The notes beneath the pieces are model-generated. The model was not told where the DNA came from. It made no database searches and saw nothing but the letters and a program-made list of their open reading frames with translations. Shown here piece after piece: positions 53,801 through 64,000 of a DNA stretch of 64,000 nucleotides (the first letter of the stretch is position 1; each line of letters starts with the position of its first letter). The translations under genes and the position numbers were made by a program. This DNA comes from Phoenix dactylifera (lineage: Eukaryota > Streptophyta > Magnoliopsida > Arecales > Arecaceae). Where the stretch lies: positions 21,235,674 to 21,299,673 of the forward strand of contig NC_052400.1 in the NCBI RefSeq assembly GCF_009389715.1, read 5' to 3'.

Positions 53801-54771
53801 ATTGCACATGATCATGAAATCAAAATCGTACAAGTGTTACAAGGAGAATGAAATCAACAAGAATACATTGAGAATAAGGTGCAGCTCTAAAGCACTATAT
53901 AAAAATCAATCAGGTAAGCTTTCTCTCAATGCATGCTTTCCATTAAGATTTAAGCACTCATGAGATTTTGCATTGCATGGGAAAGGCTTAAAAACAGCGG
54001 AAAGGAAGCAACGTAAGCAATCACCCCAAGTTATAACGTCCTACAATGTATTGTTTTTTGTGTGAAAGGCAATGGGAGGTCACCATAAAATTTCAAATGG
54101 ATGCAGGGTGCTAAATAACCTTAAAATTTTATTCCTAACCAACAAAAAAAAAGGATAAAATATAATCAATATTAAACAATGAATGATCCTTAAATCTTTT
54201 GCTCGACATCAATTGATTCTTTAAGCAACAAAGCGGTCCAAATTTAGTGCTCAGGTCCAATTGAGAGCCCACAGACAGGATTTGCATTGAAGGAAGAGAA
54301 AAAAAAAGACGTGGTAAACAACACACTTTCATCCAATCTACCAAATTTAAATCAGTACAATTGATGCAATATGATTTTTTTTTTATTGGATGTAAAAAAC
54401 CTGACGCAATATGGTTCTTCTAATCATATTCTTATAGGCTAAAAACTCATATAAATCTTATCAGATAACACACACAAACAAAACTATATTGTTACTCCAA
54501 TCCTGGAAACCCTAAGTCACAGCTTTCACATCCAACGACGAGGGAGCAGCAAGATACCTAGAATGGACCGGAGTCGAACGACGTCCTCCGGGGAGGGCAG
54601 GAAACCGGCCCGGCCATCGGCGAACACCTCCTTGCAGGTCTCGAACAGCCGCTGGACCAGCCCCGGCATCGAGCCCGGCCTCCTCCGGCGCTTCCTGCTC
54701 TTCTTCGTCGACGGCCTGCCCCTCTCCGACGCCAATTCTCTTCCCGACGCCAGGCTGCTTTCAATTTTCAT
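50806..54771 (-). CDS. PCO: Plant cysteine oxidase (N-terminal cysteine dioxygenase)
   Basis: Fe(II) thiol dioxygenase that oxidises N-terminal Cys of ERF-VII factors with O2, marking them for the N-degron pathway; it is the plant oxygen sensor. Exons (minus): 54771-54558, 52689-52571, 52458-52299, 52094-51876 and 50927-50806. All are GT-AG and the phases close, giving 277 residues, normal for the family. The first ATG of the open frame is at 54771; the base triplet before it is TTG. Residues 22-32 ([11 protein letters not shown]) look like a nuclear localisation signal. [12 protein letters not shown] and the SPEDV.RLR block form the usual N-terminal helix. The cupin has [20 protein letters not shown] (two iron His) and GGNMHCFTA (third iron His), followed by [20 protein letters not shown], with the conserved Asp and Cys near the active site. 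The C-terminus [15 protein letters not shown] is typical. Intron 1 is about 1.9 kb. The subtype (PCO1/2 versus 4/5) is not assigned. Confidence 0.93.
52690..54557 (-). other. Intron 1 of cysteine oxidase gene
   Basis: AT-rich. It contains a separated direct repeat of about 52 bases (53154-53205 and 53251-53302, offset 97). The junction joins codon Asp72 in phase, so no further exon is needed. Confidence 0.7.
53154..53302. repeat. Two 52-bp direct repeats, offset 97 bp
   Basis: TTTAGTATGCACATGTACAG and the following 32 bases recur with one or two changes at 53154 and 53251, separated by a 45-base spacer. Confidence 0.9.
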
Positions 54772-55000
54772 CAAGAAAGAAGTAACCCTAGGCCGAGGAA
54801 CCGATCACCCGCGCCCACCACAGCAGCAGAGAAGGAAATTAGAAACCCTAGAGAACGCCCCGCTTCTGCAACCTCAGAATGGGGAAAAAGATGGCACTTT
54901 TAGACCAGAGCACGGGACCGGTGTCTATTCTACTGGGAGGGAGGGGGAAAGAAAGGAGGAGACGAGTTGCCTTAGGTCGATACGTATATGTAAACCATTC

Positions 55001-55010
55001 TTATATAAAT
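55001..55010 (-). promoter_or_regulatory. Possible TATA box of cysteine oxidase gene
   Basis: ATTTATATAA on the minus strand lies about 230 bases upstream of the start codon. A plausible core promoter; no transcript evidence. Confidence 0.4.
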
Positions 55011-55339
55011 GGTTTAGGTTTCAGAAGCTTTTTATGTATGATAATGAATCGAAGCCTTTCTCCAGTAATGGTGGGGTTGGTGGCTACGTTGATCCCATCA
55101 GTTTGGGACGAGAAACCTCGGGCCATGGCGACCGAGAGTCTCCGCTTTCCTGTGGGCTGCAGCAAAACAGCCTTCGCTACCAAGATCCTTCTTTCACCAC
55201 TTCCCCTCTTTCTTTCTTTCTTCTTTTTTTTTACTTTTTTTTTTTCGGGCACATGTGGACCAATACAAGTGCAGATACCAAACTAATACTTAATTTCCAT
55301 AAAATTAATTTAATCCACAATGTTGTGGAAAGATACTAG

Positions 55340-57890
55340 CCATGAGAAGTATCATTTGTTTTCTCATTTTTAATTGCTACAGCTACTTGGACAACTTAAA
55401 CAATTTCAAGATATTTGAAGATGGAGGCGAGTTTGGCTGGAGAGGATGCTCAACCTAGGACATGGTAATCGTATTTAGGACTAGATCATCTAAATCCATG
55501 GGTATTGCTGGCAAAAATTAGGGCTGTTTAATTTGTTTTAATTTATTGCAAATTGATTGGACTATTTATTTAATGGAATGAGCAGGTTTGAAAGTTGATT
55601 TTTGATCCATTTAATTAATAAATTAGATTTGTTGATAAATTTTTAATAAATTATGTATCCGATCTGATTAGTATTTGATCCAACCCTGCATACCAAACAA
55701 CTAAAATATGTAACTTTTTATTCATGGTAACGTATAATTGGTGTATGTGATGGGGCTCGTGCACTGCATCAATCGAGGGCACGTAAGAACACTGATGGAT
55801 GCAGCCTATAGGCTATAGGCTAATGCATGCATCAATCGTATAACATGCTAAATCATACTCTTTTTTTAACTTTTTTTTTTTACTTTTTTCAAGGAATAAA
55901 GGAGCCATATTCATTAAAGTATTTATATTTTTGTATGATTTGGACACCACAAATTGGCCAATCAAGTGTTATATTTTTTTTTTTTATTTTGAAAATCAAG
56001 CATTATATGTCCATGCCATTCTATCTATTGCTATTATTTCAGTTAATTTATCAATTTATACTATATATTTTTCTTATCTCTGCCTCTTGCAATACAATAC
56101 TGGGGGTAACGCAAATTGAGTGGGTAATCCAAGATTGTCCTTGGTGTCCATTACAAACAGACAATCAAGTTTGTCACTAAGTCATTGAAGCTGGTGTAGA
56201 CCGTCAGAATGAGAAGCTAAATTTCGAAAAAATTGTATGAGAAGGCTTGAGTTGAGATTGATTTCAAATATCTCCCCGTTACAGGTGAAATTCATTAAGT
56301 GAACTCTTTAAAATCATAATTGTAATAAGACATAGCCACAAGCATCATGGAACATTGATTAATTTTGATATCATGTTTTATGATATTATAATTGCAAAAT
56401 AAAATACAAAAAAGTGACCTACAATCAATACAAACATGTTGAGTATTTTTTCTAAAAAAAATTGTTATACAAATTTTGCAGTCCCGTAAATGGGTTTAAC
56501 TTGTGGCACGTCAACAATGGTTAATGAATATATGATTAAACAACTCATGCTCAAGTAAATAAGATGCGCAAATGGCCATCTGAAAAAAAATGAAATTTAA
56601 AAAAACTCTCTATGCATATTTAAAGTCGCCCATATGGTAAGCTTTAATGGTTGATCGAAAGCATCAGGGCGAGTTCCGGTGCGTTGGTCTGCCATTTGGG
56701 CTATATATGGGTGATTCCGAAGTGGAACTCATGCAGTGTGATGCCAGAAGAAACCTCCAGTGCATTAATAATATAAATTTCGACTCAAATTTGGACGAAC
56801 GGGGAGAGACATTTTCACGCAATTGTAAGATAGAAGTCCTCCGTCCCACTAGTCCATTTCATCAACAAGGCACTAAAAGTAGAAAACAACGACGATAAAA
56901 GATGACGGACTATATGCAAATTCGACTAACCATATGGAAACAATCTTTAGAGCTGCTCGGATTTTTTTTTAAAAAAAAAATTATGTATTTTATTTTCTGA
57001 TTCATACAGATATATAGACTAGATTGAAGTATGGGATTACGCAGTACAAGCGTATTTATCGTCACGGTAACTGAAAACAAAACACCAAACCTCGAAACAT
57101 ACCAGCTTAGTTGACTCACAAGTCAAGAAAGAAAAATTGTTCTTGTCGTTGTCGTTGAGGCTGCGGCAGCTGCCGTCATCGTCCTTCTTACTAATCGTTA
57201 TTATCGATTGTTACTTTTGAAGAAATATAATTGAAAATTGCCACCATTCACGTTTTTAACCGAGACCTCTGCGGGCCTTGGCGGCGCGGCTAAGTTGACG
57301 AGCTTTGTGTCTCAAAAACATCCCATGACCCCATATATATATATATAAAATATAACTCTAAGTAACGGATGTCTTCCCATTATCCATTATGATGATCATG
57401 ATATAATAACAACAGTTGTTACTGTACATTTTCATTGTTCATCTCATGTTAATCCAGAAATATTATATGAAAACTCAGAGTTCATAAAAGCTGGATATTG
57501 TCTAGAAAAAAACATATAAGGCATATGGTATTGAAGCTGACAAGCCAAGACACCATTAGGTCTACAATATAAGACCTTTCTAGTATAAGTGGAGGTGGGG
57601 CTTCGACTCATTGACTTGTTTTATGTCGTTTGTGGATAGATCAATTCATAATCCTGATTCCAATCTGATACGGGCCATACGGCTACTGTCAGCTTCTCCG
57701 AGTTAGAGTGCATTTGGTCCCCATTACTGAGAGTTGGCAGAAGAGCCTTGCTGGGGATCCAACGTTTGATTGGACGTCTTCGACCTTTCGGCGGGGTAAG
57801 GACTTCGTATGGGATTCTTTGATGAAAGGGATAAAGAAGACAAGATAATATCAACCTCCTCCTTATCCCAGCGGGTGTGCATGAGGATTC
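55340..57890. other. No gene recognised
   Basis: AT-rich intergenic sequence between the cysteine oxidase promoter and the LINE. No motif was supported on either strand. Confidence 0.5.
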
Positions 57891-57899
57891 CTAGCTAGT

Positions 57900-60705
57900 G
57901 TCTTATTCTTCTCGTGAATCTTTCATGGATAGGCATTCGATGGTTTCCTCCTGTTGACCCACTTGATATTTGTGTTGCGGGCTATCAACTTGTCGTAACA
58001 ATGTAAAAAGCCTGGAGCAAAAGTTTCTAGGCCACCTTCATCACGCTCATACCGAAACGTCAGGATGCAGCTGAACCTTGTCACTTCAGGCTCATTAGTT
58101 TGTGCACAACCTTATACAAGGTTATGGCAAAAATAATTATGGGCAGGATGAAGCCCCTACTGCCTGGCATTATTAGCCGTAAGCAGGGAGCTTTTATAGC
58201 CGGCAGGAACATTTCCCACAATGTCATGTTAGCCTAGGAGATGATGTGGGATCTTCAGCGAGCATCGCAGCGGAAAAGTTTGATGGCAGTCAAGCTGGAT
58301 ATGGGGAGAGCTTATGACAGGATCAGGTGGAGTTTTCTTCAGCGGGCACTGGAGGCGTATGGCTTCCACAGGCAGTGGATTGGATGGGTTATGGGGTGTG
58401 TCCGGGGGCCAAGATTTTCTATCTTAGTCAATGGCTCTCCATCATTTTTCTTCGAGTCCACCATGGGTTTGCGTCAGGGATGTCCATTATCCCCATATTT
58501 ATTATTTGTGCTGACACTTTGTCTCGTACCTCGCAGAGAGTGTGCGCCAGTCATGAGCTGGAGGCCTATGCTCCGGCACCAGGGGCTGGGCCTATTTCTC
58601 ACTTACTCTTTGCTGATGATTGTCTTCTTCTGACCAGGGCGCAGGCTACTGAGGCACGGGTCCTTCGCAGGGTGTTGGCGGGCTACTGCGCAGCGTCCGG
58701 CGAGAGAGTGAACTTCTTGAAGTCAGCAATCTCCTTCAGCCCCAGCACGGAGACCAAAGTCGGACAGGAGATCCGAGGGATATTGCAGATACCGGAGCAG
58801 GAGGAGACGCTGACCTACCTAGGAGTCCCTATCACTGGCCGGAGGCTCCGGGTGGCAGAGTGCTCGGGCCTGGTACAGCGAGTCCAAAGTAGGTTGGAGG
58901 GATGGAGGGCATCCTCCCTATCCATGATGGGGAGATTGACGCTGGTCAGATCGGTATTTGGGTCCATGCCGGTGTATCGCATAGCCAATACTGTGGTACC
59001 AAAGACGGTTCTGTTGAGGATTGAGCGTCTTCTTCGGAGCTTCTTGTGGGGCTCACACAGTAGAGGTCATGGGGTGCATATGGTGGCCTAGGAGCAGATC
59101 TGTCTGCCCACCAACGAGGGCGGCCTAGGGGTGCAGTCCCTTTTGGAGAGGCATAAGGCGTTTATTGCTCGGCTTGCAGTTCGGTTCATGTTAGAGCCGC
59201 ACGAATTTTGGAGTCAGATGATGGCAGCCAGATACGGTCGAGGGGGTTCAGAGGTGCCATAGAGTTGTTGAGTCTCCTTCATGTGGCGCGAGATCGGAAG
59301 GTACCTGCCGACAGCGTCGGCGAATACCAGGTGGCTGATCAGCGATGGGTAGAGCGTTGATGTGACCAGTGATCCATGGGTGGACGCCCTTCCTTTGAGG
59401 TGTTGGCCGACCATGGTTGATACAAAGGCAATGGAGGGGCTGCGGGTGTGCGACCTCCTAACACCAGGAGGGGCAGAGTGGGACGGGGCCAGACTTCGAC
59501 AGCTATTCGGGACACACCTAGCAAAGAGGATCTATTCTATTCCGGTACCAGGTTGTGCGGGGCTAGATGTCAGAGTGTGGGGTACCTCGTGTTGGGCCAG
59601 TGTTAGATTGGGTGATCTCTCTCGTGTCATCCAGCAGGAGCATGAGCCGGGGCCGGATTGCACATGGATCTGGAGGTCCGGGCTTCACCCGAGGGCAGCC
59701 CTATTCTTATGGAAGGTGTTTTGGGATTGCCTTCCGACGAGAACAGTGCTGAGCAGGCGTGGCTTTGGGCTCCCCGCAGAGTGTGAGACATGTGGAGCTG
59801 AGGAATCGGTGGACCATGTGCTCTTCCAGTGCACATGGGCGAGGTCGGCATGGCAGTGGTTAGGGATCCCGCAGGAGGCTTAGAGTGCTAGGACACAGTT
59901 TCTACAGGTGATGAGACAGTGGCTAGCCAGTTCGCAGACTTGTCAGGAGGCTATTAGAGCAACTTGCACGGCATATCAGATCTAGCTGGCAAGGAACGCT
60001 CGTATACTCGATGAGCATAGGGTGTCACCGAGGTTTGTTGCGGAGTTTGCTCAGGCACAGGCCACGGAGATCAGGCCCACCCACCCCTCAGATAGACCTT
60101 TGTTAGCTTGGGACACCTGGGGTTCTCTCTCTGCTTCGGCAGCTTCCCAGATGGTGTTTTTCACCTAGGAGCCCCCACCCCCGAGCTTCTTCAAGGTCAA
60201 CTTCGATGGCTCGGTGCTGGATGGCGGTATACGGGGCGGTGCTGGTTTTGTGATTCGGGACCTGCACTCCAGGGTGGTAGCGGCAGGTGGCTGCCAGCTG
60301 TTTGACACATCGGTTCCAGGAGCAGAGTTGTAAGCAGTCTGGACGGGCCTTCGACATGTTCGGGTGGTGCTGCAGGCCCGTTCGATCATCTTGGAGGGCG
60401 ACTCGGCCACAGTCATCGGATGGATTCAGAGGGAGTCGAGGGGTGAGGGCACAGACCGCCCCCTGATCCGAGACATAGAGATGATGATGAGAGATGGGGG
60501 GCCTTCCAGGCAAAGCATGTATTGAGAGAAGCCAATGGGGCGGCTGACTGGGTAGCTGCCTACGCGGCCTACCACTCAAAGTATACCATTTGGTCTGGAG
60601 AGGGGGAGTTGCTATTGGCACTCCATGAACTTTTATATTTTGACTTTATTAGGTATATTCGTACACGTATTGTATGAAACACCCGTCTTAAGCAAAAAAA
60701 AAAAA
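57900..60705 (+). mobile_element. Degenerate L1-type LINE with reverse transcriptase and RNase H
   Basis: 5'-truncated ORF2. In order: LIPKRQDAAEPCHFRLISLC (about 58045), AFIAGRNISHNVMLA, VKLDMGRAYDRIRWSFLQRA (58288), GLRQGCPLSPYL (58465), HLLFADDCLLL (FADD catalytic box, 58599), YLGVPITGRRLRVAECSGLV, LSMMGRLTLVRSVFGSMPVY, a zinc-knuckle-like zf-RVT block (ECETCGAEESVDHVLFQCTW, 59780-59840), and an RNase H domain from 60183. The latter has FKVNFDGSV, GAEL and EGDSATVIGWIQ, and after a frameshift near 60505, AKHVLREANGAADWVAAYAA. It ends in a 13-A tail at about 60692-60704. Stops interrupt it at 58235, 59089, 59260, 59881, 59983 and 60166, with frameshifts near 58505 and 60505. Not functional. 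Confidence 0.9.
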
Positions 60706-63482
60706 AGTTCCTACAGATTTCCCCCCAGTTGAAATAAAAAAAAAAGTGGGCCACCATGCTATTTACAATGCCTTTTGTATATTTAAGTTGTCCGTGAAGG
60801 ATTATACTTGTTGATTGTGTGAAATTATGCTTTAGGGCAACCGCTCATGATCGCTCCGTGAGGATAATGCATGGTTTGTTCATTCTTATATACTTATTTA
60901 TTTTTATACAATAAAATTTGAGCATGGTCATTTATCGCTCTTTCAACATTCTCATGCTTATTCTTATACAATAAAATACGGCTTAGGATAATTTTATTTT
61001 AGGTCCATGATGGATCTAATCCAACTAATAATTTTTCTAGAAGAAGAGCCTGAATAAGAGAATCAGAAGCAAAAGCCAGGCAGAAGAACTTTCATTCTTT
61101 TATTATAAGAGACACGGTACAACAACTTGATGGTTTTCTAAATGCCATGACTTTGGCCTTTTCTTATTCCTGGTAGATAACTAATATCAGCAATATTTCA
61201 TCAAAAAACTAATATCAGCATGGCAACCTTGGGGTTGAGTAAAGGCACGTTCAACCCTAGGAACTGATCTTCTACCAAGAGCGAGACGTTCACGAGCAAT
61301 ACCATGGGTGCATACCAGAAACAGTGGGTGGCAAAACTTGATTCCATTCATTAAATAAGTGTTAGGAGAGCAAATAGCTGGAGATCAATATTTTTCCATT
61401 TACATGCAAGCTTGGCTCGACCAACGATGGTTGACGGATTTGACATGCAATAAAGCTAGTTCTAGCCCAGCGCCAGCTGGCTAATTTGAACAACTAGTTA
61501 ATATCATGTTAAAAAGGTTTAGTCTGTTAGGAAAAGCAATCGGCAAGAAATTAAGGTCAAACTTAAGCATATATTGCTCAAGCTCAGGAATATCATTCTG
61601 GTCAAGGCAGTGCAAGCTACGTGCTTCAGCCTACTAATTAGCATCCGTCATGCTTGCTTGAGTTGGGTTTGTTTATGAAAGTCCGTCCAACCCAAATTGA
61701 ATAAAAAACTAGCTAGTCTGACACAAGACAAAGGTTAGCGGCATAGCAATCCTGTGTCATTAGGACAGGCTGATTCTACTCTGGAGGTTAAAATTATAAG
61801 AAATTTTCCATTTCTTCGGCTGTGCAAGGGCCCTCCTCTTTTACTTTATCATCACGTTTTATCAATTGTAAATTATCAAAGGCAAAAACCCATAACTTTT
61901 CCTTCTTCGGGTGGACAAGATTCTATGGCTTTGGAAACTATAGTTTAAGAGCTAAACGATGTGGTTTCCTCTTTGGCCCATAGGAAACCAAGATCCTGTC
62001 GACGAATCATAGCCCTCCAGTCGAGGAGAACGAGAGGAAAGTTTCAAATGGTAAATATATTTACGCAGAAGCATCCGCAGGTCGGTTCGAAGGGATAATT
62101 ATTAGTAGAGGTGGGATCGTTAAAATTTCTGTCATGAATAGATCTTGCACAATGATAGGCCTTCAAAACTATGAAAATCATTAGAATACTATGATAGCCA
62201 TAATTTCGAACCTTGCATCATTAGCATTCTCCCTTTATTCTTTTTTGTAGCATGTACACTTTGTTTTATTGAGCATGGCCAAGCAAGAAATATAAGTGTT
62301 TATATGATGCCCTCTTCCGTTCAGTTCTCCCCCCCAGCTTCATTCAGAAGTCAGGATCTTTATAAAACAAGAAAAGAGAGGGAAAAAAAAGGCTGAGGAA
62401 GGATTTTTGGTTGGAAGAGTTTTCAAGGTCGTCCAAGAAATGGACATCCGGCAAGCATTAGGCTGGAAATCTTTGCTCGCGCCATGGGAGACCCCCACGG
62501 GCTCTTTTTGGAGAAAAGCTCGTCACAATCTTTGGTGAAACCAACTCCGTCGCTGGTGGCGTCACAAAATGTGCGCAGTTTTCAGGGAACAACCTGGGGA
62601 GAGCTAATCAAACACCTGCACGCTAAGGGCGCTGTCATTTGATTACGTTTTACATGAAAAAGATATCAACGTACACTATACATGACTGGTTCTTAATCTC
62701 ATTATCACAAAAAAAAATAACGTATTGGAAGCAAAATAAAGAAATAAAAAATCTGCAATTAGTTGCTGCTATGCAATCAAATTCCAAAACTGGGTCTCCA
62801 AAAATAAAAATCTAGATCCCTACATACGGCCTGTAAATCCTGAAGATCACAACCAAAATCAGACAGCATAAGACAATGCATTTAAAATGAATAACTTCAT
62901 TACTCAAGGGGGAAGCTTCACAACAAAACTTGCCCATCCGACCGGCTGAACAGTGAAATAATTTGTGGAACTGTGCATATTGCTAGAATTTGTAGGTGAG
63001 CATCCAATTCATCAAAGTGTGCTTTGATATCCAAAATATGGCAAATGACTTCCAGAACCTGTATGCACATACATCCTAGCATTTGCACCAAGCAAGAAAA
63101 ACCTTAGTCCGAAGGACGGACGATGTAGTTTAGGTCTAAATTAGGCTTAGTTATATTCTAGTTTTATGGAGTCTTACAAAGTTAGTTAAGTATTTTATTT
63201 TCTCGCAATTTTGTACCAATTTTTTCAGAGCTATTTTTCTAGTGGATCTTTGAGTCTTATTATGAGTATATAATGTCATCTAAAAGTCCTACCTTAGGTC
63301 TAGGTCGGTTAGGAAAGTTTTAAACTCTTTAGAATTGTGATTTGGAAAGATTTTTGGTCTTTTATGTGGAACTCAATGGAGTTTCGAATTTACTCTCGCC
63401 TAAAAGTCTTTGATATTTTTGTCGGAAAGGTGAACCAAGTTGATACAATAGAAATTTTGGTTGAATACGAGTCCAATTTTGA
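60706..63482. other. No gene recognised
   Basis: AT-rich sequence with chance frames only. From about 63110 on, the style (T-rich, many short direct repeats, pyrimidine-rich 63755-63800) may be a retroelement LTR or leader, but I could not find its ends. Confidence 0.4.
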
Positions 63483-63678
63483 GTCACAGTGTAAGTTGTA
63501 GATCCATTATAGGCATGTCTGAAGTCCTTTTATGATTAGAAAACATTGTGTTAGGGTTGTTTGAATGACTATAAATACAGGTCACAGCATAAGTTGTAGG
63601 ACCATTATAGGCATGTCTGACGTCCTTTAATGATTAGAAAACATTGTCTTAGGGTTGTTTGAATGACAATAAATATAG
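63483..63678. repeat. 98-bp tandem duplication
   Basis: Units 63483-63580 and 63581-63678 share CCATTATAGGCATGTCTGA, ATGATTAGAAAACATTGT and TTAGGGTTGTTTGAATGAC, with a few substitutions. Confidence 0.92.
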
Positions 63679-64000
63679 GACAATGCGGACGAACAAATTT
63701 TGTATGATTTATTTATTTATTGAATAAAGTGACTCCTTTGTGGATATTTTAATCTCTATTATTCTCTCTCTTCTCTCTATTATTCCTCTTCTCTATTCAA
63801 CCCCTTGTTCTCAACAGGGAAAAGTTAATCAGCAAGCAGAAAGCCAATGCTTAAGAAGATGGGCAAGGACAAACATGGCTGATGAACACAAAAAAGAAGA
63901 GGAACATATGACACTACTCCACATTATGTGCTTCATGAAAAGAGCACATCGTATAATGGCCATCAAAGCTATCAAAACTGCAGAATTTTTTCATTAGGTA
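63679..64000. other. Right edge, no supported gene
   Basis: An open frame of 85 codons at 63740-63997 (plus) shows no domain. It contains ATG-proximal hydrophobic residues but no evidence of being coding. Confidence 0.4.

Noticed and set aside
54563-55339. 258-codon open frame on the plus strand
   Set aside because: It is antisense to the GC-rich first exon and promoter of the cysteine oxidase and has no domain. Its openness follows from the opposite strand's codon bias.
58327-59091. 254-codon plus-strand frame as an intact gene
   Set aside because: It is the central part of a degenerate LINE reverse transcriptase, entered by a frameshift and ended by a mutational stop.

Overview
This is a plant nuclear window. 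The genes have multiple introns, some several kilobases long. Three of the four intact genes (histone deacetylase, cysteine oxidase, WRKY) are split by introns, and the histone deacetylase and cysteine oxidase begin with a very GC-rich first exon. That 5' GC gradient, together with the repeat content, suggests a non-grass monocot. A palm is my best guess, but this is inference and not proven by the sequence.

Four genes look intact, all on the minus strand. They are a class I RPD3-type histone deacetylase like HDA19 (7 exons, 16195 down to 3753, 509 aa), a single-exon PLS-type pentatricopeptide repeat protein with an E domain (20004-17965), a group IIb WRKY factor of the WRKY72/61 type (6 exons, 35457-29685, 613 aa), and a plant cysteine oxidase (5 exons, 54771-50806, 277 aa). 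For the three split genes, every splice junction I propose has GT/AG ends and the reading phases close exactly.

Two gene relics are also visible. One is a broken fragment of the largest subunit of RNA polymerase III (about 1408-870, minus). The other is a CBS-domain gene resembling plant SNF1-related kinase gamma-like proteins (25614-20971, minus), which carries several frameshifts, lacks its 5' part and has a tandem duplication covering the end of one exon.

The rest is repeats. A degenerate L1-type LINE lies at about 57900-60705 (plus). A second LINE fragment at 39120-36960 (minus) is interrupted by an LTR. A miniature LTR element (TRIM) family with LTRs of about 138 bp occurs at 5.6, 32.4, 38.4 and 39.1-39.8 kb. 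Its LTR carries a sequence matching the plant snRNA upstream sequence element followed by a TATA box, which is the most interesting signal in the window. A gypsy-type 3' LTR, three MITE-like elements (one with a perfect 8-bp target duplication), tRNA-derived SINE-like relics and long TA tracts complete the picture. The 42.2-50.8 kb and 60.7-64 kb stretches hold no gene I can recognise.

The genes are not an operon or a pathway cluster. Chromatin deacetylation, organelle RNA processing, defence or development transcription and oxygen-dependent N-degron signalling are separate jobs of neighbouring loci.
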